Source of the DNA: Ignavibacteriales bacterium
GTDB taxonomy: Bacteria; Bacteroidota; Ignavibacteria; Ignavibacteriales; Melioribacteraceae
Direction: 5' to 3'
DNA length: 5,870 bases
Assembly (NCBI GenBank): GCA_020059785.1
Contig: JAGVBL010000384.1
Location: 1 to 5,870 of the forward strand
Both the position numbers and the translations under genes were made by a program. Below are positions 1 through 5,870 of this stretch, one piece after another (positions within the stretch are counted from its first letter, which is position 1; every line of letters begins with the position of its first letter). Below the pieces are notes generated by a model. The model ran no database searches. It was given only the letters and a program-made list of their open reading frames with translations, and had not been told where the DNA came from.

Positions 1-88
1 GTTTTTTAAGCTGAACATATCCAGAAATAATATCAACTATGTTGGCACTACTTCTAATCTCTTCTATTTTTTGTTCGGGTATCCGCAT
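1..88 (-). CDS. dnaG: DNA primase DnaG, N-terminal fragment (runs off the left edge)
   Basis: The reverse strand opens with an ATG at 88-86 and stays open to the window edge, giving 29 residues. They begin MRIPEQKIEEIRSSANIVDI and continue with ISGYVQLKK. This matches the usual start of bacterial DnaG, with an R-I-P opening, an E-E-I-R helix, a (T/N)IVD-(V/I)I segment, and a VxLKK that leads into the CHC2 zinc-binding domain. The zinc motif itself would lie just outside the window. DnaG makes RNA primers at the replication fork with the DnaB helicase. A weak AGAGAG Shine-Dalgarno-like stretch lies about 11 nt before the ATG. The same frame closes upstream with a stop near 154, and there is no better start between. 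The gene is divergent from the DJ-1/PfpI gene. The fragment is short, so the call rests on N-terminal family resemblance, but the match is distinctive. Confidence 0.85.
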   Translation of the reverse strand, partial: MRIPEQKIEEIRSSANIVDIISGYVQLKK

Positions 89-133
89 TTTAAGTTTTGC
101 TCTCTTTATCCTAAACCGTAAACAATCTACAAA

Positions 134-164
134 CGAAATTAGATATTTTATTAATTAAACCAAA
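134..164 (-). promoter_or_regulatory. Candidate Bacteroidota-type promoter for dnaG
   Basis: On the reverse strand TTTG (164-161) is followed after 19 nt by TAATTTCG (141-134). This is one mismatch from the TTTG / TAnnTTTG (-33/-7) promoter pattern known from Bacteroidota. It would start transcription near 128-131, giving a leader of about 40 nt before the dnaG ATG. The pattern is short and the region AT-rich, so a chance match is possible. Confidence 0.4.
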
Positions 165-194
165 CCGCGTTCGAATTGCCGATCAGAGTTAAAC

Positions 195-222
195 TTTGTA
201 TTTTGTTACCGGAAAATATAAT
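195..222 (+). promoter_or_regulatory. Candidate promoter for the DJ-1/PfpI gene
   Basis: A perfect TATAAT -10 hexamer occupies 217-222. A poor -35 (TTTGTA, 195-200) sits 16 nt upstream; its TTTG also resembles the Bacteroidota -33 element. Transcription would begin near 228-230. This leaves only about 6-8 nt before the TTG at 236 and makes any start upstream of 217 unlikely. Confidence 0.4.
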
Positions 223-235
223 TAGTGGCATATCA

Positions 236-751
236 TTGATAAATCGTAATGTCCTGATAATTCTACCCGCTCAGGATTTCAATGAGCAGGAATACCTGAT
301 AATAATAAACGCATTAGAAAGATCACACGTTAAAGTGTTTATCGCATCGGATGCTTATGCTTTATGTTCCGGTTCGAATGGATTAAAAGTTAAGAACGAC
401 ATGCAGCTTTATAACATTCACGAAAGTAATTTTGGCGGAATAATTTTTATTGGAGGAAGCGGAGTTAGAAATTACTGGAATAATTCGCAGCTCCATTCTA
501 TTGCCAGAAAATTCCATTTAAAGAAAAAACCGGTTGGTGCAATTTGTGCCGCACCTATAATACTTGCTAAAGCCGGTATTATTACAGAATGTGCTACATG
601 CTACCCCGACGATAAAAAAGAACTTGAGCGTACCGGCGTAGAGTACAAAGACAATCCGATTATTATCTCAAATAATATTGTTACCGCCAAAGACCCTTCC
701 TCTGCGGGCGAGTTTATAAAAATATTCTTAAATGAGCTGGCAAAAAATTAA
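236..751 (+). CDS. DJ-1/PfpI (class I glutamine amidotransferase-like) family protein
   Basis: The product is about 171 residues when started at the TTG at 236 (M-I-N-R-N-V-L-I-I-L-P), which puts the first beta strand at the N-terminus as in other family members. The frame is open back to a TTG at 176, but that adds 20 residues with no family counterpart and lies upstream of a candidate promoter. There is no in-frame ATG near the N-terminus. The family hallmarks are visible: an acidic residue in the DFNEQEY segment (Glu19), the nucleophile-elbow cysteine in GAICAAP (Cys104), and a CYPDDKKEL segment after it, the position where related proteins carry an HP or YP motif. The family includes deglycase-like or chaperone proteins (DJ-1, YajL), PfpI-type proteases and isomerases, so the reaction cannot be assigned from sequence alone. 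No signal peptide is seen, so the protein is probably cytoplasmic. It lies 45 nt upstream of ispG on the same strand with no terminator between, so the two may be co-transcribed. Confidence 0.85.
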   Translation: MINRNVLIILPAQDFNEQEYLIIINALERSHVKVFIASDAYALCSGSNGLKVKNDMQLYNIHESNFGGIIFIGGSGVRNYWNNSQLHSIARKFHLKKKPVGAICAAPIILAKAGIITECATCYPDDKKELERTGVEYKDNPIIISNNIVTAKDPSSAGEFIKIFLNELAKN

Positions 752-796
752 GCTGAATAGAACTTACCGAAAAGTCCTGTCGTTTAAAGAGATATT

Positions 797-2749
797 ATGG
801 AAAATCTGAAAAAATATTGCGAAAGCTTGACGCGGTATTCCCGGTATAAAACCCGCGAAGTCTATATTGGCGATATTCCTCTTGGGGGAAATAATCCAAT
901 ACGTATTCAGTCTATGACTACAACCGATACAATGAATACATTGGCAACGGTAGAACAATCAATTAGAATGATTAACGCCGGATGTGAATATATACGAATA
1001 ACAGCTCCAAGTTTGAAAGAAGCACAGAACCTGCAAAACATTAAAGCTGAATTACGAAAGCGCGGTTATAATGCTCCTTTGATAGCGGATATTCATTTCA
1101 CTCCAAATGCAGCAGAGCTTGCTGCACGTATTGTTGAAAAAGTAAGGGTTAATCCGGGTAATTATATTGATAAGAAAAAATTTCAAACTATTGAATATAC
1201 CGATGCGGAATATGCAGAAGAAATTGAAAGAATACGGGAACAATTTACGCCGCTGGTTAAAATCTGCAAGGAATACGGAACAGCTATGCGTATCGGTACA
1301 AACCACGGATCGTTATCAGACAGAATTATGAGCAGATACGGCGATACTCCGTTAGGTATGGTTGAATCTGCTTTAGAGTTTCTTAGAATATGCGAAGAGA
1401 ATAATTACCACAATATTGTTCTCTCTATGAAAGCAAGCAACCCTCAAGTAATGGTTCAGGCTTACAGACTTCTAATCAGGAAAATGGAAGAAGAGAATAT
1501 GAATTATCCAATGCATCTTGGCGTAACTGAAGCCGGAGATGGTGAAGATGGAAGAATTAAATCTGCTGTTGGAATAGGAACCTTACTTGAAGATGGTATT
1601 GGTGATACAATTAGAGTCTCATTAACTGAAGAACCCGAATATGAAGCGCCGGTTGCAATATCTCTTGCAAGCCGTTATAAAGATAGAATTAATCATAAAG
1701 AAATAATACCGGTTGATAGTTCTCCGATTGATCCGTTTGTTTACTCCAGAAGGGAAACATTCGAAGTTGCCGGAATTGGCGGCGGAACTGTTCCCAAAGT
1801 ATTAATCGACTTATGTAAAACTCCAATTGAAAATCCGGCTGCATTAAAAAGTGTTGGATATAATTACGAACCGGTTACAGATAAATGGTACTTGAACGAT
1901 CAGGCTTGCGATTTAATTTATCTTGGCAAGAACGAACTACCATTTGATGCACCGAATAACTTAAAAGTAATTTACGATTACGATAAATGGTTAGGACTTA
2001 CTGACACAACAAGAGGATTTCCGCTGCTTACTTTAAACGACCTTAAAAGGAAATCAAAATTATCTTTCATTATAAATTTTGTTCAGGTAAGCATCTCCGA
2101 TCTCTTCGATGTAACTTTTTCTGAAATAAAAAATAATCCGTCAATAGTATTTATTCTAACAACCGATAATCTTCATGGAATGGCCGAGCAGCGAAGAGCA
2201 TTTATTGAAATTATTTTAAATGAAATAAAAAACCCGGTTATAATTAAACGGGATTATACAAACATAGATGAAGATCATTTCCGTTTGTTCAGTTCTACAG
2301 ATGCCGGGGCATTATTAATTGATGGGCTTGGTGATGGTGTGTGGTTAAATGCACTGGATCAATCCGGCAAGTTGATGGATGCTGGTTTTATCAACAGAAC
2401 TTCTTTTGGAATTCTTCAGGCAACGCGGACAAGAATTTCTAAAACTGAATATATTGCATGTCCATCATGCGGTAGAACACTTTTCGATCTGGTTGAAGTA
2501 ACAAACATTATAAGGAAGCGGACCGAACATTTGAAAGGCGTAAAGATTGCAATTATGGGTTGTATAGTAAACGGACCTGGCGAAATGGCAGATGCCGATT
2601 ATGGATACGTTGGTTCTGGACCCGGCAAAATTACGTTATACCGTGGAAAAGAAATTGTAAAAAGAAGCATAAATTCCGAGCATGCGCTCGATGAATTGAT
2701 CAAATTGATACAGGAAGACGGGAAATGGGTGGAAATCCCTCAATTTTAG
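797..2749 (+). CDS. ispG: (E)-4-hydroxy-3-methylbut-2-enyl-diphosphate synthase, large form
   Basis: IspG (GcpE) reduces methylerythritol cyclodiphosphate to HMBPP, the penultimate step of the MEP isoprenoid pathway, using a [4Fe-4S] cluster and a ferredoxin or flavodoxin donor in the cytoplasm. Residues about 15-295 form the TIM-barrel domain (early motif IRIQSMTTTDT, then ADIHF, RVNPGN, RIGTNHGSL, LGVTEAGDGEDGRIKSA). Residues about 300-545 are the extra domain of the large IspG type known from plants, Chlamydiae and the Bacteroidota/Chlorobi group. Residues about 550-650 are the iron-sulfur domain. The cluster ligands are present: Cys555 and Cys558 (CPSCGRT), Cys589 (MGCIVNGPGE) and Glu596. 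At 650 residues it is full length for the large form; the short E. coli-type enzyme has about 370. The ATG at 797 has a weak AAAGAG Shine-Dalgarno-like site 5 nt upstream. No frameshift or missing key residue is seen. Confidence 0.97.
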   Translation: MENLKKYCESLTRYSRYKTREVYIGDIPLGGNNPIRIQSMTTTDTMNTLATVEQSIRMINAGCEYIRITAPSLKEAQNLQNIKAELRKRGYNAPLIADIHFTPNAAELAARIVEKVRVNPGNYIDKKKFQTIEYTDAEYAEEIERIREQFTPLVKICKEYGTAMRIGTNHGSLSDRIMSRYGDTPLGMVESALEFLRICEENNYHNIVLSMKASNPQVMVQAYRLLIRKMEEENMNYPMHLGVTEAGDGEDGRIKSAVGIGTLLEDGIGDTIRVSLTEEPEYEAPVAISLASRYKDRINHKEIIPVDSSPIDPFVYSRRETFEVAGIGGGTVPKVLIDLCKTPIENPAALKSVGYNYEPVTDKWYLNDQACDLIYLGKNELPFDAPNNLKVIYDYDKWLGLTDTTRGFPLLTLNDLKRKSKLSFIINFVQVSISDLFDVTFSEIKNNPSIVFILTTDNLHGMAEQRRAFIEIILNEIKNPVIIKRDYTNIDEDHFRLFSSTDAGALLIDGLGDGVWLNALDQSGKLMDAGFINRTSFGILQATRTRISKTEYIACPSCGRTLFDLVEVTNIIRKRTEHLKGVKIAIMGCIVNGPGEMADADYGYVGSGPGKITLYRGKEIVKRSINSEHALDELIKLIQEDGKWVEIPQF

Positions 2750-2762
2750 CATAAATTTATTA

Positions 2763-2791
2763 TTGAGAATAAATCCCGTTTATTATATATT
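2763..2791 (+). promoter_or_regulatory. Sigma70-like promoter in the nif3 leader
   Basis: TTGAGA (2763-2768) matches the -35 consensus at five of six bases. After exactly 17 nt, TATATT (2786-2791) matches the -10 at five of six. The -10 also reads as TATATTTC, close to the TAnnTTTG of Bacteroidota. Transcription would start near 2797-2799, inside the ispG-nif3 gap, and meet the terminator about 110 nt later. The spacing and match are good, but AT-rich intergenic DNA yields such matches by chance. Confidence 0.5.
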
Positions 2792-2803
2792 TCGAACAGT
2801 TAT

Positions 2804-2875
2804 ATGGAAATATTCTTACACGATAAAACAATAATCAGGGAAGAGCCAGTTTATTCTGCAAAAATTTCTGGTTGA
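2804..2875 (+). CDS. Possible 23-codon leader ORF upstream of nif3
   Basis: An ATG at 2804 opens a 23-codon frame (starting MEIFLHDKTIIREE and ending YSAKISG) that stops with TGA at 2873-2875, one base before the terminator stem begins at 2877. It lies just downstream of the candidate promoter, where a leader peptide would sit. No Shine-Dalgarno site precedes the ATG. There is no run of one amino acid such as classical attenuator peptides carry. An ORF this short is expected by chance, so it is reported for its position only; its function, if any, is unknown. Confidence 0.2.
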   Translation: MEIFLHDKTIIREEPVYSAKISG

Positions 2876-2876
2876 T

Positions 2877-2913
2877 AAATGCACTCCTTAAATATCAGGA
2901 GTGCATTTTTTTT
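2877..2913 (+). terminator. Strong intrinsic terminator between ispG and nif3
   Basis: A perfect 12-bp inverted repeat, AAATGCACTCCT (2877-2888) and AGGAGTGCATTT (2897-2908), encloses an 8-nt loop (2889-2896). It runs directly into eight T residues (2906-2913). This is the canonical shape of a Rho-independent terminator on the + strand. It would end transcripts from ispG or from the promoter at 2763-2791. The right arm contains AGGAG, 16 nt before the nif3 ATG. That is too far for a normal ribosome site and would be hidden in the stem. Confidence 0.88.
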
Positions 2914-2917
2914 ATAT

Positions 2918-4024
2918 ATGAATGTTGGAGAATTGATTAAACAAATTGAGGATTGGGCGCCACCGGGTGCGGCATGGGAGAAAGACAACGTCGGACTTCA
3001 AGTCGGCTCAAGGGGAGAAAAACTTAAAAACATTTTACTCTGCCTTGAGTTAGATGAAGAAGTCCTTAAAGAAGCAATTAAAAAGAAGTGCAACTTAATT
3101 TTCACCCACCACCCTCTAATCTTTAACCCAATCAAAAATTTAGATTTCGAAAAATCAAAACAAGCAAAACTTATTCAGCATCTTATAAAACAAAACATTT
3201 CACTTTACACCGCTCATACAAATTTAGATTTTACACGTGATGGAGTTTCTTTCCAGCTTGCAAAAACACTAAAACTAAAAAATGTAACTTTTCTTGAACA
3301 TGAAGAAGCTAATCAATTTAAGGTGGTTATTTTTATACCGGCGGCTAATGTAGAAGAATTATCGGAAGCATTGTTCGCCGTTGGCGGCGGTGTAATTGGG
3401 AATTATGAGAATTGTAGTTTTAGATTAAACGGAGAAGGAACATTTAAGGGAAATGATAATTCGAATCCCGTTGTTGGTAAAAAAGGCAAACCGGAAAAAG
3501 TTGAAGAAGTAAGATTAGAATTAATAGTTGATTCATGGAATTTAGGCAAGATAGTTAACGCAATAAAGAAACATCACCCGTACGAAGAACCCGCATATGA
3601 TATATATCCCTTGAAAAATAAAAACATAAATTTTGGTGCCGGTGCATTAGGAGAATTAGAAAAGGAATTGACAGAAAAAGAATTTCTGAATTTTGTTAGC
3701 AAGTCCCTCAAAATAGGAAAATTGAAATATTGCCGCGGTCGTAGTAACAGAATTAAGAAGGTAGCTGTGTGCGGCGGATCGGGATCCGAACTTTTATCCT
3801 GCGCAATTAATTCGGGTGCGGATGCATTTATTACTGCCGATATAAAATACCATGCATATCATGATGCAGAAAGCAAAATTTTACTTATCGATGCCGGACA
3901 TTATGAAACTGAAATCGGCTCTTTGAATATTGTTAAAAAAAGAATTGAAAAAATATTATCCGGCAAAGATTATATAAAGGTGTTCAAGTTTTCGGGAAGC
4001 ACAAACCCGGTAAAGTTTTATTAA
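2918..4024 (+). CDS. Nif3-like dinuclear metal-centre protein (DUF34), with PII/CutA-like insert
   Basis: The product is 368 residues when started at ATG 2918 (MNVGELIKQIEDWAPPGAAW), which matches the conserved Nif3 N-terminus. An in-frame ATG at 2879 lies inside the terminator stem and would add 13 non-conserved residues, so it was rejected. The dinuclear metal ligands of the family are visible: His64 and His65 (FTHHPLIF), His100 and Asp104 (TAHTNLD), and His328 and Glu332 (GHYETE). Residues about 134-231 (ending around HHPYEEPAYDIYPL) are the PII/CutA-like insert of the long YqfO-type members; the length is normal for that type. The biochemical role is unsettled: members have been annotated as GTP cyclohydrolase type 2 or proposed to act in metal handling, so I assign no reaction. 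It is cytoplasmic by appearance. cdsZ follows 19 nt downstream, a pairing seen in many bacteria that suggests an operon. Confidence 0.93.
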   Translation: MNVGELIKQIEDWAPPGAAWEKDNVGLQVGSRGEKLKNILLCLELDEEVLKEAIKKKCNLIFTHHPLIFNPIKNLDFEKSKQAKLIQHLIKQNISLYTAHTNLDFTRDGVSFQLAKTLKLKNVTFLEHEEANQFKVVIFIPAANVEELSEALFAVGGGVIGNYENCSFRLNGEGTFKGNDNSNPVVGKKGKPEKVEEVRLELIVDSWNLGKIVNAIKKHHPYEEPAYDIYPLKNKNINFGAGALGELEKELTEKEFLNFVSKSLKIGKLKYCRGRSNRIKKVAVCGGSGSELLSCAINSGADAFITADIKYHAYHDAESKILLIDAGHYETEIGSLNIVKKRIEKILSGKDYIKVFKFSGSTNPVKFY

Positions 4025-4028
4025 CATT

Positions 4029-4034
4029 AAGGAG
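4029..4034 (+). promoter_or_regulatory. Shine-Dalgarno site deciding the TTG start of cdsZ
   Basis: AAGGAG lies in the 19-nt nif3-cdsZ gap, 9 nt before the TTG at 4044. It is the strongest ribosome binding site in the window, and it supports the non-ATG start, for which there is no nearby in-frame ATG. Confidence 0.8.
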
Positions 4035-4043
4035 TAACATAAA

Positions 4044-4781
4044 TTGATTGAAAGGCTTTCAGTATTATACGAGCTGCAATTGATAGACGATCAGCTTGAC
4101 GAATTAGAAGAGCTGCGCGGCGATCTTCCGGCAGCTGTTAACGAACTTACATCACAAATTGATACGCTTCAACATCAGATTGAAGATAAAGAGGCGGAAA
4201 AAAAGAAATCCCTTTCCAAGCGGAGAGAAAACGATAACGAAGTTGACCGCCTAAAAGCGAATCTGAAAAAATTCAAATCGCAGCTTTACCAGGTCCGCAA
4301 CAATAAAGAATACGATGCTCTTACTAAAGAGATTGACCATAGCGAAGACCAGATCAACAAACTGGATGCTGAAAGCGTTGCACTTGAAGATCTTATTCAG
4401 AAATTAAAGAATGAAATTAACGAACTTGAACCGCAGATTGATACTCTGCAAAAGGAACTAAAAGAAAAGGAAACCGAATTAAAGCAAATTATTAAAGCCA
4501 ACGAGCGGGAAGAAGCAAAATTACTTGATAAACGCGAAAAAATTGCCGTTAAAGTTAAGAAACCCGATTACAATACTTATATGAGAATTCGTAAGACATT
4601 GAACGGAAAAGCTGTTGTAACAATTAACCGTTCAGCATGTTCGGGATGCCATAATGTTGTTCCGCCGCAAAGACAAATTGAGATTCGCCAGAGTAAAAGA
4701 ATCTTTTCATGCGAATCGTGCGGCAGAATACTGGTTTCAACAGAAATTGCAGATGATGCAAAAAAGAAACTGGGTTTATAA
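4044..4781 (+). CDS. cdsZ: Coiled-coil C4-type zinc ribbon protein (CdsZ/CT398 family)
   Basis: The 245-residue product starts at TTG 4044 behind a strong Shine-Dalgarno site. Residues about 5-170 are a long, highly charged coiled coil with heptad leucines and isoleucines. They include the RNNKEYDALTKEI segment typical of the family. Residues 199-226 hold a C4 zinc ribbon: Cys199-x2-Cys202 (CSGC) and Cys223-x2-Cys226 (CESC). The chlamydial member CT398 has the same coiled coil plus zinc ribbon layout and was reported to bind the sigma54 factor and type III secretion parts. For free-living bacteria the role is not established, so regulation or a scaffold role is inference. It has no signal peptide or membrane segment. 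It is very likely co-transcribed with the upstream Nif3-like gene. No convincing intrinsic terminator follows: the stop runs into a T tract (4783-4789), preceded only by a 4-bp hairpin. Confidence 0.9.
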   Translation: MIERLSVLYELQLIDDQLDELEELRGDLPAAVNELTSQIDTLQHQIEDKEAEKKKSLSKRRENDNEVDRLKANLKKFKSQLYQVRNNKEYDALTKEIDHSEDQINKLDAESVALEDLIQKLKNEINELEPQIDTLQKELKEKETELKQIIKANEREEAKLLDKREKIAVKVKKPDYNTYMRIRKTLNGKAVVTINRSACSGCHNVVPPQRQIEIRQSKRIFSCESCGRILVSTEIADDAKKKLGL

Positions 4782-4827
4782 TTTTTTTAAAAGTAAGTTC
4801 TTATTTATATACTTCATTCAATTGAAA

Positions 4828-4861
4828 CAGGGATCCGGATTTAACACTTGCGGGATTCCTG
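4828..4861. repeat. Inverted repeat between convergent genes, possible weak terminator
   Basis: CAGGGATCC (4828-4836) pairs with GGATTCCTG (4853-4861) over 9 bp, including one G-U pair, around a 16-nt loop. It lies in the 114-nt gap between the convergent cdsZ and MauE-type genes, where a shared terminator would be expected. No T tract follows on either strand, so an intrinsic terminator is not shown. It may be a 3' stabilising hairpin or chance. Confidence 0.35.
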
Positions 4862-4895
4862 ATTTCATGGATGATGCGAATTAAAACATCACCTG

Positions 4896-5792
4896 TTATT
4901 TAACAAACGCCTCCGACAAATTCTTTTCAAAATTATCATCCCAGTATTTTATAACTTTTCCATTTTTCAACCAGTAAATTCTGGGCGGTTGAGTTCCAAT
5001 AAGATCAAAAAAATCGTTCACCTCAATCATATAATAAGGAAAATTAGAATGAGTAATCGAATTGAATATATCAACAGTAACATTCCCTTCGGAGAAGAAA
5101 AGAACAAACACACCGGGAAGATTATTTTCGTTTCGTTTTAGATCAGCAATTTCTGATGCTGTCTGCTGGCAATGATCGCAATCCAGACTGAATACCGCAA
5201 CAAGTTTATCCCCGCTTGTCAAATCAATTCTACCGGCTCCTTCAAAATAAATATACTTGCTGAATTTAAACTCGCTAATATCCCTTACCGGAGAAATAAA
5301 GAAAACGACCGGCAAGGAAATAAGTATAATTATTAATGGAAGAAAAAATTTTCTTTTGTCATCACTTGTTTTAAAGAAGAGTAGAAATGATAAAATAAGC
5401 AGAAAGATGTTTTTTAGAATTGATTCAACCGGCGTCATCTTTATTAACTCGCCGAAACAACCGCAGTTATTTTTATCCCCTATAATAAAACCGGTATAAG
5501 CGAGGTAACCTGTAAAGAAAAATAATAATCCCCATGTTAACGGTATTGTTATACTTTTAAGATAATACGGAAACATAAACAGTATTCCGACCGCTAATTC
5601 AATGCCTATAAAAATTCTTACAATATATGCAGCAACATTTCGGTTAGATGTAATTCCCTGATCAATCAAAATTACTTCTATACTACCCGGCAAGATAATT
5701 TTTGAGTAGGCTGATAGAATAAAAGTTGCGACGAGTAATAGTCTTAACAAGGTTTTGAAGTCGAATGCGATTTTGGAATTCATGTTATTCAT
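4896..5792 (-). CDS. MauE/DoxX-type membrane protein with C-terminal thioredoxin-like domain
   Basis: The 298-residue product has two parts. Residues about 14-166 hold five hydrophobic segments (roughly 14-34, 54-76, 80-104, 123-141, 148-166). An NNCGCFGELIKMTP motif (Cys110, Cys112) sits between the third and fourth, a hallmark of the MauE/DoxX-like redox-associated membrane family. Residues about 180-298 resemble a thioredoxin fold. They show a strand (KLVAVFSLD) leading to a CDHC active site (Cys205, Cys208), and a TQPPRIYW segment (Pro269/270) where the cis-proline is expected. The likely role is thiol-disulfide exchange at the cytoplasmic membrane, with the thioredoxin domain probably on the periplasmic side; topology and direction of electron flow are inferred. 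MauE itself is needed for methylamine dehydrogenase maturation, but no mau genes are here. The start is ATG 5792 or ATG 5783 (Met4); neither has a clear Shine-Dalgarno site. It begins 17 nt after the end of another leftward gene, so the two probably share a transcript. Confidence 0.82.
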   Translation of the reverse strand: MNNMNSKIAFDFKTLLRLLLVATFILSAYSKIILPGSIEVILIDQGITSNRNVAAYIVRIFIGIELAVGILFMFPYYLKSITIPLTWGLLFFFTGYLAYTGFIIGDKNNCGCFGELIKMTPVESILKNIFLLILSFLLFFKTSDDKRKFFLPLIIILISLPVVFFISPVRDISEFKFSKYIYFEGAGRIDLTSGDKLVAVFSLDCDHCQQTASEIADLKRNENNLPGVFVLFFSEGNVTVDIFNSITHSNFPYYMIEVNDFFDLIGTQPPRIYWLKNGKVIKYWDDNFEKNLSEAFVK

Positions 5793-5809
5793 TATTTTGT
5801 GAATCGATT

Positions 5810-5870
5810 CTACATAAATACAGTTTCGATTGCAGACTTAATATCATCCGCACTTATAATTTCGATCGAA
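5810..5870 (-). CDS. C-terminal end of an unidentified leftward gene
   Basis: On the reverse strand a frame open from the window edge encodes 19 residues, SIEIISADDIKSAIETVFM, before TAG at 5812-5810. The sequence has the mixed hydrophobic and acidic pattern of a real helical C-terminus. The other two reverse frames close within the first few codons or shortly after. It ends 17 nt before the MauE-type gene, which fits an operon. Too little is visible to name a family. Confidence 0.5.
   Translation of the reverse strand, partial: SIEIISADDIKSAIETVFM

Noticed and set aside
764..958. Reverse-strand open frame of 64 codons over the start of ispG
   Set aside because: It overlaps the well-conserved N-terminal coding region of IspG and its translation resembles no family; it is a shadow frame.
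1052..1306. Reverse-strand open frame of 84 codons inside ispG
   Set aside because: It lies entirely within the IspG TIM-barrel coding sequence and is explained as the antisense of conserved codons.
2768..2784. AATAAA / TTTATT hairpin just after ispG as a terminator
   Set aside because: The 6-bp stem is all A-T with no T tract after it, and it falls in the spacer of the candidate promoter; the strong terminator at 2877-2913 is a better ispG end.
4654..4884. Forward open frame of 76 codons overlapping the end of cdsZ
   Set aside because: Its first half is the zinc ribbon of CdsZ in another frame, and the rest is intergenic sequence without a family signature.
5257..5499. Forward open frame of 80 codons opposite the MauE-type gene
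   Set aside because: It is antisense to the membrane segments of a clear gene and has no ribosome site or recognisable domain.
5801..5870. Two 10-bp palindromes, GAATCGATTC (5801-5810) and TTCGATCGAA (5861-5870)
   Set aside because: They differ in sequence, one lies in coding sequence, and single 10-bp palindromes are common in AT-rich DNA; no operator family is recognised.
1..5870. CRISPR array, tRNA, rRNA, insertion sequence or attachment site
   Set aside because: No regularly spaced direct repeats, tRNA-like cloverleaf, transposase-like coding sequence or terminal inverted repeats were seen on reading both strands.

Overview
The window is an ordinary chromosomal housekeeping stretch from an AT-rich bacterium. 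The gene families point to the Bacteroidota/Chlorobiota/Ignavibacteriota group. The pointers are the large (about 650-residue) form of IspG with an inserted domain, a Nif3-CdsZ gene pair, a MauE/DoxX protein with a thioredoxin-like tail, and a TTTG/TAnnTTTG-like promoter candidate. The occasional clear Shine-Dalgarno site and TTG starts would suit Ignavibacteria, but that placement is inference from gene content and not a phylogenetic result.

Left edge (1-235): the first 29 codons of dnaG (DNA primase) run leftward off the window. They diverge from a rightward DJ-1/PfpI-family gene. The 147 bases between them hold a candidate promoter for each side. The rightward -10 box lies downstream of the longest possible start of the DJ-1/PfpI gene, so a TTG at 236 is the better start.

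Centre (236-2749): the DJ-1/PfpI gene is followed after a short gap by ispG, the penultimate enzyme of the MEP isoprenoid pathway. All three iron-sulfur cysteines and the glutamate ligand are present.

Intergenic leader (2750-2917): this is the most interesting non-coding part. A good sigma70-like promoter is followed by a possible 23-codon mini-ORF and then a perfect 12-bp stem with a U tract, a textbook intrinsic terminator that ends just before the nif3 start codon. It could simply end ispG transcription, make a small RNA of about 110 nt, or attenuate the nif3-cdsZ operon. The terminator also shows that the nif3-like gene starts at 2918 and not at the upstream in-frame ATG, which lies inside the terminator stem.

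Right part (2918-5870): the nif3-like gene (DUF34, with the PII/CutA-like insert) and cdsZ (coiled coil plus C4 zinc ribbon) form a tight pair. They converge on a leftward gene for a MauE/DoxX-type membrane protein with a C-terminal thioredoxin-like CxxC domain. That gene lies 17 bases after the end of another leftward gene, of which only the last 19 codons are visible. I see no mobile element, CRISPR array, tRNA or rRNA, and no clear sign of a new multi-gene system.
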